The notes under the pieces: generated by a model
Databases searched by the model: none
Told to the model about the DNA's origin: nothing
The model's input: the letters and a program-made list of their open reading frames with translations, nothing else
In this document: piece after piece, positions 11,636 through 24,404 of the stretch
Position numbering within the stretch: the stretch's first letter is position 1
Layout of the letters: each line of letters begins with the position of its first letter
Source of the DNA: Acanthornis magna
Lineage: Eukaryota > Chordata > Aves > Passeriformes > Acanthizidae
Assembly (NCBI GenBank): GCA_036785705.1
Contig: JAWUZG010000051.1
Coordinates: forward strand, 12,738,501 to 12,802,500
Length of the DNA stretch: 64,000 nt
Direction: 5' to 3'
Translations under genes and position numbers: made by a program

Positions 11636-13059
11636 GGCGGGGGGAAGCCAGCACCACCCAGCAAGGCAGTGGTAGAGTTCACATTAAGACTTTCTCACAA
11701 TAGCTGGTTAGAACAGAAACCTGAAGTAGCAGTAATCTTACCTTGAGTACACAAGATCCAAGGAGAGAAGATCACTGGCTCAAAACAGTGGAGGATTGAG
11801 AAAGTGCTCTGATCTGCTGCTGGTCGCATGCACTTGGCTTTTATGTGCAGGTGGGAGGAGCTGCTCCCTACGGTAGGTGGGCAGTGAGGATAGCAGGCAG
11901 ACAGCCTTCAGAAGGCATTATAGAGTAGGTTTTTGCTCTTTGGGGGCAGAGAGAGGAAGGAAAAGCAAGCTAGATGGCATTTACATGAGAAATAGTGTTG
12001 GATTTATTTGCTGGTTTTTTTTTTTCCCTGTAAATCTGTCATTATTTAAAGATTTGCTAGTGTATTTATTTTTCTAAATCTGAATCTCTGAATTATTGCA
12101 GTTGCAGTTACAGTGCTACTAGGTCTCACTTTGTCTTTTGGAAGGATTTTTAGAGCAGTGAGATACTAATGCGAAGTCTTTATCAGAAATGTCAGTGTTT
12201 CCCTTTCTGAAAAGGGATAGCTATGAAGAATCAGCCCCTTGATCTTTGAAGTTGTCTGTTTTCTCAGGCATTGAACTTCCTTTGTATTCCAAATGTCTAC
12301 TAGATCTCAGCTCCGGAACCCTCCTAAGTTTCTGTTTTGCTGAGCTACACAGCTTTTTCTTGACGCAGCTGTAACATGTTCCATCTACACACTAACTTTC
12401 TAGCAGTTTAGTTTAGAGCAGTTATTGTTCACTGTGTCTGAGTTCCAAACAATTTTCCCAACTGGTATTCTCAAAAGGCAAATATAGCCAAAAAGACAAA
12501 CCAGTAGGAATATGCATTCCTGGTGGTTTCTGTGTAAAATCATTCATTGTTCATTTTAACTCATTCATTGCTTTCCACTCAGAAGAGTTGATGGCACAGA
12601 TTCCAGACACTGGCTCCTGCAGGTGAAGCAGTTATACCCATCTCAAATACACTAATTCTCTATTTCCACATCTTCCTGCATGAGGCATCTGGGCCTGTAT
12701 TATTTTCCATAATACATGAATAAAACCTGTGTCATATTGGAACATTTAGTGAGTGGAGAAAGCTGGAAAGAGAGAACAGGAAGGGGAGACAGTAGTGTGC
12801 AATTAAGGGAGAGTCTAGAGGTGTATCCTGACTTAAAACCCAGGGATAACCAGGCAGAAAAATGCATGAGTACCTTAGATACAGAGCTGAGATCAGCAAG
12901 TTCATAGCAGAGCTTGTGGAGATATGATATCTGCTGCTTCTTTCACAAAAAGGCCAAACTGGTTAAGGAGTTATAAGATACTTTTTCTTAAAAAAGCAGT
13001 ACTGAGTTGATCAGAACATACTTAGTTGCATACAACTTTATTTGTTTTTGTCTTTCTAG
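11636..13059. other. Non-coding
   Basis: No gene recognised. A minus-strand donor consensus (ACTCAAG|GTAAGAT) lies at about 11740 beside a short open segment on the minus strand. It is too short to interpret. Confidence 0.45.
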
Positions 13060-13170
13060 AAAAAGGCTTACAAATCAAGCACCATCAACTTGGATGACTG
13101 TGTTATGTGGCAAAAGAAGCTGCATAACCCTGGTGATGTAACCTCTGAGATAATGGAATTGTCAATTTGA
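13060..13170 (+). CDS. Candidate coding exon, possibly C-terminal
   Basis: Seen directly: a pyrimidine tract TTTGTTTTTGTCTTTCTAG ends at 13059. From 13060 the phase-0 frame is open for 36 codons to a TGA at 13168-13170. The peptide is mixed and protein-like, with fragments KKAYKSSTINLDD, CVMWQKKLHNPG and EIMELSI. It may read to the stop as a last exon, or splice at the donor-like CCCTG|GTGATG after 13132 (73 bases). Its phase-0 start matches the phase-0 end of the candidate exon at 5932-6043, so the pair could belong to one plus-strand gene. No family is recognised, and no classic AATAAA signal was noticed close downstream (an ATTAAA lies at about 14059). Chance remains quite possible. Confidence 0.22.
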   Translation, partial: KKAYKSSTINLDDCVMWQKKLHNPGDVTSEIMELSI

Positions 13171-14128
13171 AAAGGACTGGTTAAATTGTTAATATTTCTC
13201 CCAGATACTGATTTGCTGTTGGCTAGGGCATTTTCTACATTATTCGAACTGATTGGGAAAAGAATTCATGTAATTTTGTTATTTCTGAAGCACTCAAAAT
13301 ATTTTTACAGTTCTCAGTAAGAAATGCGTTTCTGCTGTGATGAGATTACAACGTGCTTTTAGGAAGGCTACACAAAGTAATTATAATGTGGGAATAGGGA
13401 GTGAAAGGGTACAACTTACTGCAATAAGTTTAAGAAATTAGTTCAGTTATGGCACCTTGTAGTGGTTCAACTAACTAAATTATATATGTAAAGTGGAATT
13501 CTACTCATATCTAAATAATCAGATGATTTTGTACTTATATGAATCTAGGTTGAGATTTTCAGAAATTAGAGTGTAAATAGGTGACCATGTTCTCATTTGA
13601 TATTTAACTGCTCTACTGTCTCAAAATTGCTGAGTTTTCTGTAGGTCCCTTCTAAAATCAAGGGATACTTCTATAAACTCAATACATTCAAGAGATCAAG
13701 CTTTCTTTTTTATTTTCTAGGGAACAAAAGTTTAAATGCAAAGGACTAGCTGTATGTTGATATATTTTTTGTTTGTTTTTTAAACTCCTGACCATAAGCT
13801 TCAGGTGCTAAGCACCACTTCAATTCTCAAAAGTGTCTCAATACTCTTCCCTACTCCATGGGTTGTGTGCACTGATCACACGTTCTACTGTACTACGGAC
13901 TCAAGGATAGCCTTACCTTTTTATATTTCTAGAGGAGAATAATTAAAGAAGTTTTTCTTTAGTTCCTTCCTTTGGGGAATCTTAAAGCACTTTACAAGTG
14001 TTAAATAGACCTACCAACACATAACACGGATAAAAAGTATTAGACCTGTATTAATGATTATTAAAGCACCATCATGATGCAATTATACAGAAGATTTCCT
14101 GATAGGGTTGCAACATTATGCATAGACT
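13171..14128. other. Non-coding, AT-rich
   Basis: No gene recognised. The piece near 13976-14010 (CTTAAAGCACTTTACAAGTGTTAA) vaguely resembles the 3' part of an old SINE but is too short to assign. Confidence 0.45.
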
Positions 14129-14855
14129 TTATAGAATTATTAATATAAATTCCTTGAGTTGGAAGGGACCCATGAGGATCATCAAAGACCAACTCCTGGC
14201 ACTGCACAGGAGTCACACTGTGTGCCTGAAAGTGTTGTCCAAACACTCCTTGATCTCTGTCAGGCTTGGTGCTGTGCCCACTTCTCTGGGGAGCCTGTTC
14301 CAGTGCTCAACAACCCTCTGGGTGAAGAACCTTTTCCTAATATCCAACTTAAACCTCCCCTGACATAACTTCAGGTCATTCCCTCGGGTCCTGTCACTGA
14401 TCACCACAGAGGAGAGATCTGTTCCTTCCCCTGCACTTTCCCTCATGAGAAAACTCCTCTCAGTCTTCTCCAGGCTGAACAGATCAAGTGTTCTCAACCC
14501 CTCCTCATATGGCTTTTCCTCAAGGCCCTTTTCCATCTTCATTACCCTCCTCTGGAAGCTCTGTAACAGCTTTTTATCCTTCTTATATTGTGGCACCCCA
14601 AACTGCCCCCAGCACTCGAGGTGACGATGTTCTGGTGTAGAGCAGAGTGGGACAATCCCCTCCCTTGCCCAGCTGGTGATGCTGTGCTTGATGCCCCCCA
14701 GGACATGGTTGGCCCTCCAAGCTGCCAGGGCACTGCTGACTCAGGTTCAACTTTCCATTGACCAGGACCCCAGGGATCCCTTTCCATGGTGCTGCTTTCC
14801 AGCCTCCTGTTTCCAGCCTGTATACACACCCACAGTTGCTGTGTCGCAAGACCTG
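14129..14855 (-). mobile_element. CR1 LINE, 5'-truncated, minus strand
   Basis: The left edge carries the inverted CR1 3' end (TTGGAAGGGACCCATGAGGA, consensus of the short 3' untranslated region next to the tail). Reading on the minus strand toward it, the sequence encodes the C-terminal end of CR1 ORF2. The copy is truncated at its 5' end near 14855, so the reverse-transcriptase core is absent, as usual for CR1. Its long uninterrupted frame marks it as one of the less decayed copies in the window. The right boundary is approximate. Confidence 0.9.
14213..14596 (-). pseudogene. CR1 ORF2 C-terminal remnant
   Basis: A 127-codon minus-strand frame gives the carboxy-terminal part of the CR1 ORF2 protein. 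Family landmarks are RVMKMEKGLEEKPYEEGLRT, then a LFSLEKTERSFLM segment, then RKRFFTQRVVEHWNRLPREV near the end. In an intact element this tail follows the reverse-transcriptase domain and is needed for retrotransposition in the nucleus. Here the endonuclease and polymerase domains are missing, so it has no independent function. The frame runs through without an internal stop, unlike the copies at 17.1, 56.5 and 61.9 kb. Confidence 0.75.
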
Positions 14856-17057
14856 TGGGTTTCTGGTCACTGCAACACTTATCTTCCCTGATAAGATTTT
14901 TCGTAAATGAAATTTTACCAAAATATCTGTGGAAAATTTGAATTAGGTCATCACATGATCGATCAACTGGATTTCAGGGCACACTGCCAGGCCGAACAGT
15001 AAGTTCAGTGTGGACACATGGCAGGAAAGGTTGTCATGTTGCTATGACCAGGAGCAATATCCAGACTTTCAGTTTCCTTTTGCCTTTTAAAAATAAAGCT
15101 ACTTTTCCAAGAAGACCCTCCAGTGTTCAAGCTCTCTTGCTTCATTGTTTCCTCAAAATATCTAGATTGGTTTGCTATGAGTGTCAAAGAACTATTTGAG
15201 GCAGCCTGTCCTTTCCAAAATCCTTATCACGTACTCCTTTACTTGATGATAGGGCTATACCCATAGTGCAGAACAGAACTGTTAGTAAGGGAATCAAGAA
15301 GTACCTCAAACTTGAATAGATGGTTTTATCCCACTTTTGAGAACAATGCACATTTTCTTTTCAATGAGTCTTCTAATAATTTTGTTTAGTAATAGAATCT
15401 TCTATTAAATTAAATTAGTTCTGGCATACAAAGTGTATAGCAAAGAACAATTATTAACAGAGGTGGCAAGTTCCTTAAGAGTGAGGTTAAAACTATAGCT
15501 GTACAACTGACATGCATTTCACTCTAGGTCTTTTAAAAAAGGAGAGAAGCCAAAATTCCTGCTTTTCTTCCATAAAGGAATTGATTACTCCTAGTTTACC
15601 CTGAATGTGACAGAGCTAAAATAATGTGGCCTAATGTGCTGGTAGTGAAAAGAATCACGATGAATAGGTTGGGAATTTGAACCTTTGGAAATAAAGGACC
15701 ATTTGTTTAGCATCACAGCAGTAGCTTGGGTAGGTGGCTACTTGCTGTTTGGCAATATTATCAAAGGAGAAGGGTCCCCAAGCAGTTGCAAAGCATGGTG
15801 ATGGCAGAAGATCAGCTATAAAGATCAAGGTGTCAATGTTGTTTTTAAACACAACCCAAACAGTATTAGAAGGAGATCTCCTAACATCAAGTGGGATAAC
15901 ACAGGCAATAGCAACTTTGTGAGATAAAAGTTAATGCTTCCAAATTTCAGTTATAGATGTAAAAAGCTCATAGTTCAGGAAACAGGAAAACATTTCAGAG
16001 TTTTGTTTTGATGGTTGTTAATAGAAAAATATTCTGAACAGCCTACAGGTAAATTTCTGTAACCCTGTGAAACCCTCATGTAAATATAGTCTTCATCTTC
16101 CTTGACTGTAGGACCACAGACACCAACGTGTCTCCATTTGACCAGTGGTATATTTTATTGACCTGTGGTTTCAGGCAACATTTTGTCTTCTGTCATGCTT
16201 CCCATCATTGTAAGTTTTATTCAAAGTCTTTCCAGCAAGTTTGCCTTTTAAAGAATTAAATGTGACAGTGTTGCAGTTTTTATAGAGTATTGTTGGCTGG
16301 TGGTTTTTTTTTTTTTTTTTTTTTTGACAGTAGATTCATAAACTTAGAGGGGAGAGTAATAGGAGAGAGTGAACAGTTCTCAAAATTTTCTCTGCATGAT
16401 ACTGAGAATCTGTCTGATATTGCCATTCAGATTTGTGTCTGTAGATTAGTGCCAGTCAGATGGTCTGGCTGCAAAGCCACTGTATGCCATCCAGTGTAGG
16501 ATACAAAATCAGGATACAGTTTGAAAAAACAGATCTTGCATTGTAGATGAGCATACACCCAAGGGCCTGACTGCATGTGGAGGGAGCACATGTCTACCTC
16601 AAACAATGTTTACTCCGGTATTACAAGGTTCATTCTTTAGCACATAACCTGATAGAGACAGAACTAAAAAAAAAAAAAAGGAGAAAATAATTGATACAGA
16701 CCATACTGTAGCTGTAACTAATGCCATTTTGTATGTCTTGACTGTACTGATTTTGTTATGTCCACCAATGAAAAGGCAATGCAGTCCAAAGCTGTTAGTA
16801 TCAGTTCAATCAATACAGCCTACAAATGCATCATTCATCTCCTATATTTACTGAATTCCTTTATGTGTGTGTCAGCTCTGGGATTTCCACTGGGATTCTC
16901 TAGCTTGATGCTTACCATACCAAAACAGAAAAAAAGAACATTTTTTAAATGGAACAACTCTTTTCAGTATTAACTTAAAGACTGGTAGTTTTTCTGGAAG
17001 GTGTATGATACAGCATTAGCCAAATTGAACATATAAAAGCTATGTGCTCACTGACTG
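14856..17057. other. Non-coding, AT-rich
   Basis: No gene recognised. It contains the T22 run listed separately and an A run near 16666. Confidence 0.5.
16304..16325 (+). repeat. T22 homopolymer
   Basis: Twenty-two consecutive T followed directly by GACAG. On the minus strand this is a poly-A, but no retroposed body is recognised next to it. Confidence 0.85.
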
Positions 17058-17720
17058 GGGAAGCAGTTCTGCTAAAATTGGGAGAGTCTTGCTAGACAGC
17101 AAACTGAACATGAGCCAGTAGCAGTTTGTGGCAGCAAAGAAGGACAACGTTATCTTGGACTGTAATACCAGAGCCCAGCCAGCAGCTTGGGAAAGTGATT
17201 ATCCCCCTGTACTCAGCACTTACTTGGCCATATTTAGAGGATTATGTCCAATGCTGAGCCTCCTGGTACAAGAAAGATGCCAGTGAACTGGATCAGGTCA
17301 AGTGGGGGCCCCCTGATGTCATCTCTCGGGCTGCTGCACCTGCACTTGGAGGTGAGACTGCAGGAACGGGGCTTGTCCAGCCTGGCAACAGTCAGGTTTG
17401 GGCGGGTCTGTCAAACAGCAGCTTCCAGTACCTATGGGGAGGTTATTAGGAAGGTGGAGATGAGCTCTTCATGATGGTGGAAGAACAACTGACCGCAAGC
17501 CTAAATTGAAAGAAAGGAGGTTGTGTCTGGATAGAAGCTTCTTCCCTTCAAAAGCAATCAGGCAGCAGAGCTGATTGGTTGGTGAAGCTGTGCACGCTCC
17601 ATCCTTGTAGGCTTTCAAGAACCAAGTGGATAAACCTTGAGCAGCCTGGTCTGACTTCATGGCTGACCCTTCTTCAAGCAGGAATTGATTCAATTTAAGA
17701 TCTTCTAGAATTCCTAATTA
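17058..17720 (+). mobile_element. CR1 LINE, old degraded copy, plus strand
   Basis: The order of conserved CR1 blocks is visible on the plus strand: AACTGAACATGAGCCAG (17101), GAAAGTGATTATCCCCCTGTA (17193), a degraded glutamate/leucine-rich ORF2 segment, AGGCTTTCAAGAACCAAGTG (17609), GAGCAGCCTGGTCTGA (17639), and a final CAGGAATTGATTCAATTTAAG matching the family's ...GGGATTGGATCAGATGA... end. Stops and small indels interrupt the frame, so this copy is older than those at 14.1 and 56.5 kb. Short open frames inside it are remnants, not genes. Edges are approximate. Confidence 0.8.
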
Positions 17721-19135
17721 TGCTGCATTCCTATGTTATTGTACAAAAATACTGAGTAAGTTTCCACTTAGGTGATATTGTACAAGAGTTCAGATTAGAT
17801 GGTTGCCAGTTCATCTCCATTTCAGAGATTGGGATATTGACCCAGAGGATGATTAAAGCTGATATATTGCCCCTGTATTCAAATCTAGTGTTTGTCCATT
17901 TCTGAAAAGTAACCAAACATGGAAGTCATAACCTTTAACATATGATTGAGGGTTAAATAAGACTTGTCCTCAGTTCCACCAGGATGTGCTTGGTGGCAGT
18001 ATAATGCATTCTGTGTGTGCATTTTGAATATTTTTTGTTTAAATAAGCTTCCTGAAATTTTATTTAATGAAGCCAAATGGCCCATATTTTGGCTGTAATA
18101 TATATATCCTTTTAAAACTTTCTGCCAAAAGATTGTATAGGATTTTTTTTTATTATTACTTTAAAAAAATTATTTGTGCTCTGTTTCAAATGAAATACCT
18201 CATCCTTAGGAAAATATATTTCTGATCAAAGGAAATACTTGGCCCAGTGACACTGAAGTTAAAAAGCGAATGAAACAGAACTTGAAGAAAAGTGTTTATG
18301 TTTTCAAATCCATCTCTACCACACAGGTCTTATGCCTCATCTTGCAGATACTGCTCACTTTGTAACTATACAATTAGTCAGTTTCAAAATAATACACTGT
18401 TTTGATATCTTAGTTACATCATTCATAAATTCCTTTCCCTTCTGCACAAAAAAAAGCACCATATAGAGACAGACTTAAATTTTTCATCTTCATTAATGTT
18501 CAAACTGCCTAATATTACGAGAAAATCACTAAACCATAGGAATTTGATTCCAATCATCATAACAAGTCTTCAGGACTGGAGAAAAAGTAGTTTTATTGCT
18601 TATTTAGTCATTGGCAAAAGTAGATCTTGTAGCAACAACCCTCATCTTTTCAAATTGCATCAAATTTTTGTGTTGGGGGAGACACAGTATTTTTTTATTC
18701 TAACTCCTGAGAATGTGGTGTGAAGGAAGCTGGCCAGCTCTGCTCTCAGTTCTACCATAGAAAAACAGGAGCTTGACCAGAGACAGGGTTGGCAATGCAC
18801 ACAGATTTTGGTAGAGCTGCTTTTCAATCATTCATTCTATTTCAGTCTTCTTATTTTGCTGTAATAGAACTGAGCATGGCCTATGGAGTGTTTAGCAAAG
18901 AGCCTGTCAGCTCAATGCCATTTACAAGTCTTTCATTTATTCCATTATTTTTATTATATATTAAGTTGAAATCAGTCTTACTGAGTTTGGTTCAGAGTTC
19001 AGTGTTTCCATTGCTCTCTTTTAGTGTAGACATTAAACAATGCTGACTTGTTCCCAGGAATCATAGGCTAAGCTCATGTAAGTAAAGAACCTATACAATT
19101 TTCTTTTCCCCGCCGACTTTGGTTTTCTTCCTTCT

Positions 19136-19167
19136 CCCCCCCCCCTTTTTTTTTTTTTTTTTTTTTA
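19136..19167 (+). repeat. C10-T22 homopyrimidine tract
   Basis: Ten C are followed immediately by twenty-two T, within a longer C/T-rich region starting near 19120. Such runs are prone to polymerase slippage and sequencing length error. Confidence 0.85.
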
Positions 19168-20757
19168 CAAAAAAAGTACTTTAGTGAACTTCTAAAAGAG
19201 CAGTCAACTCTGGAAACAACTCCTCTGAGTTCATATTAGCAAGGTGATGAAGAAGACATAAATGCTCCATCCAGTTTGTGTCTCTGATCTTTCACAGCCA
19301 GCCACTGAAATCATTGCTACCAAGCAGCAACTACATCAAAAGAAGTTCTTGTATGGATGAAAATTTTCTCTGATATTGCTGTGAACATATACAACACTCA
19401 AGTAAATTTCAGCATTCTTAAGCTTTTTCAAAGTGTTGGTTTATTATTAAGAAATTTGATTGCTACTGTGTTTACGAGGAGGAGAAAAGGAATAAAAAAT
19501 GAATTCTTCATGCCACATAAGCATTTCTGCATGCATTCCCAAATTGATCTCTTTTTTGCCATGGCATTTCATCTGGAAAGAAACTCTCTTTTCTTGTGAA
19601 CATTCAAAACATTACCTTGAAACCATAAATAGAAAATGGTCATTTCTATATATTGTATTCTGGACAAAGGCCTTCCCCTAACCACAGAAATTCAGACAAC
19701 TCTTTAACTTCATATTAGTTTCTTTGGCTTTATAAACTTGTCTCATTTAGCATAATGGATACATTCTCATACTGTTCATATAGGTGGAGGAGCAAGATCA
19801 GTGTTTACTATTTTTATGTAATCTACCAAAGCTTTAGGTAGCCATCATTAATGCATTCAGTAATGCTAGACCAATGACAGAAGAGTAAGTTCACTACTTA
19901 CTTAACCAAGACCTTTTGCATTTAAGATGATAGTAGTGAGCTTGTTTTTTACTTGTGTTTGTCTCTTGGAGAGACTTCAGTGGAAACCTAGCAACCAACC
20001 AGCTGAAAGGATTTTCCACTTTTCCTCATCTCCAATCCACCTTTGGCCTAGATATTAAGAGGAACTTTGGTAAAAGGAAAGAATACTTCATATTCTTTCA
20101 CAGCATTTTTTTCCTAGTGCAGACCAATTATATTAATGGTAGGGGGGTGAGGCATCCATAATTATCTTATATTTTTAATAGCAGTGTGCTTCCACTGCCA
20201 GAGAAGGAGAGTAATGCATCTAGTTCAGATCCTACATTCTCCTATGGAAGATATGTAGACTTATGCTATTCTAGCAATGTGGCCCTTTTGCACTAGAATA
20301 CTTTTAGACTCTTTATCAAACTGCTTATAGTCCCATCTCCATGTCAGAACTCAGTGTAATAAATTTTTAAAAGTATAGAGAACTTGACATTGTTTTATTT
20401 CTGTAAGTGCTCAGTTCAGGGTTATTTATTTTACAAAAGTACAAGAACTCTTCTAGTATCTGTCATTCATGCACTTGCAACAAGAAAAGGCAGGCTGAAC
20501 TACTGAAGCTTTAGCTCTCAGCATAGTATATTATGTGAAGGCCTTTCTACTCCATCCAAATGCAAATGCCCTTCATATCTTAAAGCATTTATTTCTATTT
20601 ATGTTGGACTGGATGGAGTGAACAAGTGTTACTTTTTCTCAAACAGTTCAATGTTTGTATGTTACTGTTAACATCTGAATAAGCTCTAAGCCAAAATAAT
20701 TTTGTCCCACAGACATCAGATGAAGTTTATGTGAATTAAAGAAGCTTTTTATTTGTA

Positions 20758-20806
20758 TATTTTTGGTTGGGTTTTTTGTGTGTTGTGTTTTGTTCTGTTT
20801 TTCTAA
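20758..20806. repeat. T/G-rich low-complexity tract
   Basis: TTTTTGGTTGGGTTTTTTGTGTGTTGTG-type simple sequence on the plus strand. Confidence 0.5.
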
Positions 20807-21517
20807 ATTGATGGAGTCAGTTTTCTGTAGCTCCAGTAGGTTTCCCAGCAACAATTCTAGAGTAATTCCTCCCAGAGATGTTCAGAAATGAACTGGATGT
20901 ACACAGTTGACTATGGAAGGAAGTAGTCTGTTTGGCAAGTCAGCTACTGCTTGATAACTCTGCTTATTCTAACCATGCAGCAAAGTTGAGGTAGCTCTGA
21001 ACAAAGAACCACTTAGGGAAGAGAAATTTGGTGTAAAATGCTGACAAATGTGCTATCCTGCGGCCCAATGTCTGTACCACGGTTTATCACAATTTTTCCT
21101 GATAAAATGTCTAACCAGATATCCATTCCAGAGACACTCTGGGGGTAAGTCCTTGTTCAGTTTTCGGTTTGGATAGTCAGTGGAAGTCAGAAATTCTTAT
21201 TTATACCATCTGATCCAGGAACACTGGAAATAGCTTTCTCATAGGATTCTCTCTACTTCCCTGTTGTTGGAGGAAATACCATGACTGCATTCTTTCTCAG
21301 GCTGTTATGGTGAGTAGTTTTGGATGAGGAGGACATTGTTATATGTACTTTGCGAATGATTTGGAACTATCAACTAGTTTTCTCCACATTTTTTCTTTAA
21401 GAATATTTTCATATTAATTTGTTTGCTTAGTATTACAGAAGCAAGAAAATCACAACATAGTCATGTTCTGAGCTGTTCTGCTGTTTGCATCTCAGAAGAC
21501 AAGGTGCACCGCTGGAA

Positions 21518-22385
21518 CACGGAATCACAGGATAGTTTAAGTTTGAAAAGACCCCTAAGATCATCAAGTCCAACTACTGCCAAGCCCACCACTAAACCAT
21601 GTGCCCAGGTGCCACATCTACGTGTCTTTTAAATACCTCCAAGGATGGCAACTTAGCCTCTTCCCTGGGCAGACTGTTCCAGGACTTGACAATCCTTTCC
21701 ATGAATAATTTTTTTCCTAATAACCAATTTAAGGCACAATTTAAGGCCATTTCATTTTATCCTATCACTAGTCACCTGAGAGAAGAGACTGACCCCTACT
21801 CACACCCTCCTTTCAGGTAGTTGTAGAGAGTGATAGGGCCCCCCTTGAGCCTCCTTTAATCCAAGCTAAAGATCCCCAGTTCCCTCAGCCACTCCTCATA
21901 GGACTTGTGCTTCAGACCCTTCCTCAGCTCTATTGCCCTTCTCTGGATATGCTCCAGCACCTCAATGTCTTTCCTGAATTTAGGGACCCAGAACTGGACA
22001 CAGATGTTGAAGTGTGGCCTCAATGGTGCTGAGTACAGGGGGACAATCACTGCCCTGGTCCTGCTGGCCACACTATTGCTGATATGGGCCAGGATGCCAT
22101 CAGCCTGGAAAAACACTGGCTCGTGTTCAGCTGCTGTCAACCAGCACCCCCAGGTCCTTTTCCACCTGGTAGCTTTCCAGCCACTCTGTCCCCAGCCTGT
22201 AGCGCTGCCCTCGGGTTGTTGTGACCCAAGTGCAGGTGCCACTTGGCCTTGTTGAACTTCATACAATAGGCCTCAGTACATTAATCCAGCCTGCCCAGAT
22301 CTCTTTGCAGAGCCTCCTTATCCTCCAGCAGATCAACACTCCACCAACTTGGTGTTGTCTGTGAACTGACTGAGGGTGCACTTGG
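21518..22385 (-). mobile_element. CR1 LINE, 5'-truncated, minus strand
   Basis: The left edge shows the inverted 3' end (GGAATCACAGGATAGTTTAAG, then AAGACCCCTAAGATCATCAA). The body follows the standard inverted CR1 order: CCCAGTTCCCTCAGCCACTC, GACCCAGAACTGGACACAGA, CAGCTGCTGTCAACCAGCAC, GCCTGCCCAGATCTCTTTGC, and finally a TTGTCTGTGAACTGACTGAG block. It extends further 5' into ORF2 than the 14.1 kb copy but stops before the reverse-transcriptase active site. It serves as the reference for measuring the internal deletion in the 61.9 kb copy. Confidence 0.92.
21856..22266 (-). pseudogene. CR1 ORF2 remnant
   Basis: A 136-codon minus-strand frame, of which the second half is clear CR1 ORF2: [20 protein letters not shown], then [20 protein letters not shown], then [16 protein letters not shown]. 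In intact elements this segment lies downstream of the polymerase domain. The first portion of the frame is out of register, implying a frameshift near 22150. It is not functional by itself. Confidence 0.7.
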
Positions 22386-24404
22386 ATATATTTTGAAATC
22401 ACCATCATGTTGCGTGAAGCAAATGAAATTTTTTAGTGTCTCTTTAATTATGGTAAACAAAAGAAATCAAACTGGGTTGAAGTTGCAGGCAACTTGAAGG
22501 CTAGGTAATGCATTCTTTTTTTAGTGGAGTCTAGGTTTGTCACAATTTGCTTAAGATTGTTTTAAAGTTTCTTACCACTTTTTGTCTTACACTCTCCCTG
22601 ATTTTTACCCTCAAACTCACTTCCTCTGCCCAGCAAAAAACATTTCGATTTTTTCATCCCTCTATACTGCAGGTGGTGAAGTGGTACAGTAACAGCAAAA
22701 GCCACAGCATAGTAACAGCTAAAAGTGATTTCATTTATTTTTTTCATGGTATTCAGTTCATGAGGACCAGTTTTCATCAGGCCTTCCCAAGCTGTATCTC
22801 TGTAGGCCAACTTTATGATTCTGGAAGAGCAAATTTCAAGGTGAAGTTCATGAGAACTAGTGAAGAGTTGGGCTTGATCAAAGCTTCTGACTATGGAATA
22901 ATCCACAGAGGGAGATAAGACAGAGCCAGAGTCAGATAGCACTCCAGAAATTTGCTGATCTTGTTATTTTTTTTCATAACTTTTTTTAAGAGTTCACAGC
23001 TTTCCAAAATTACAACTTGAGGATTCAAACATTGCTATACTTCAGGGAAGTCTTATTATTATTAATTTATTTTCTTATTAGAGAGCACTTTGTGCTCTAT
23101 TTTATTGGTTTGTTGGAAGTCGTTTTTGTAAATAAGATCCCTAAAATGGGACTTAGTCCCATTACTGAAGTTGCTAAAATTTTGGTAAACTTTGCTAACA
23201 AATTTATAGATCACTCACATTAAAAAAAACCCTACAAACTAATAAAAGGGCAAATTTTGGAAAGGCATTGTGCAGTTCTAATACATTCACTCGAATAAAA
23301 CTGTTTCAGGCAGAATTGCTGTATAATAATTATGTTCTGTAGAAATTCTGTCAAAACTCCCTAACATTAACATGCCTATATAATATTCATTGTCAATCAA
23401 AAAAGAAGGCCTCGTGCAAATCTGAGCTCATGTTCCTTCAGCATATTTTTTTCCAAACTTATGAGAAAAGATATTTTTTTCCTTGGTTGACTGAACTTTG
23501 GATTTTTCGGAAAGGAAACAGTGTATTCCAAGTGTGACTGTCTGGTAGAGGAACTTCCATCATATGTATTAATTTATTTACTTTAAAATGAGAGTTGGGA
23601 ACCAGTCACAGTCTGCAGATCGGATAGTAAGTAAAATGCAGTTGTATTTAAATCTGTCATTTTAAAATATATGCACTGAGCACACTGGCTACAGAAGGAG
23701 GATCAAGGGCATTTATGAATATAAATATTTAACTTTCTTAATGCTCCCAAATAACATTTCATGTCATAATATTTTCCACATTCCTAAAGGCAATTGAGAA
23801 TAAATTATACTATATATGAGGAAAGAATCCATGACCTTTTAATAAGAATGAACATAGGTTTTGAGTGTTGTTTCCATGTAATTATTTGATTTACCGCTGG
23901 GGGTTGTGGGGTTTTTTACGTATGCATATACATATGTAGCTGTGTTGTACTGGGTTGATGCAAAATAACTTAATAGTGAGTCATTAGACAGGTGGCTTAT
24001 AGCTCTTGATTTACCTCTCCAGCTATGAATTACCCTGCTATTCTTTAGGTGGAGTATTTGAATTTTTGCTCAACAACTTCCAATGAAATTGGCATTGACT
24101 GATATGTGTACAGCAGTGAAATGGGTTCAGTGCATTTCTGTTGATTGATTATTCATTGTCTTTCCATTAGTACTTAACAATACAGGTTGAACAAAATAAG
24201 AGCATAGATTGTGGATATCCAGAGACAGAAAATTATTTTGTTAAACTAAAAAAGAACAATTCTGTCTTTTACCATCAGAATATTTGGGGTACCATCTTCT
24301 CTCTGTTTGCATTTGTTTGTTCACATAACACGCAGTACTTTTCAAGCATGATGGTTTCTGCAAAAAGGTATCTTTCTACATATGCAATATTCATATTCTC
24401 CACA
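22386..24404. other. Non-coding, AT-rich
   Basis: No gene recognised. Overlapping frames of 123 and 126 codons on opposite strands at 22547-22942 have no motif and are considered chance. Confidence 0.45.

Larger units (their letters stand above)
17721..21517. other. Non-coding, AT-rich
   Basis: No gene or transposon recognised. It contains the C10T22 tract listed separately and a T/G-rich stretch at 20758-20806. Confidence 0.5.

Noticed and set aside
13901..13935. 12-base microexon (minus strand) between ATTCTCCTCTAG and AAAAAG|GTAAGG
   Set aside because: Both splice sites fit the consensus, but a 12-base segment coding lysine/tyrosine cannot be supported without transcript data.
22547..22942. 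123- and 126-codon frames on opposite strands
   Set aside because: They mirror each other, sit next to a CR1 copy without being part of it, and show no recognisable sequence.
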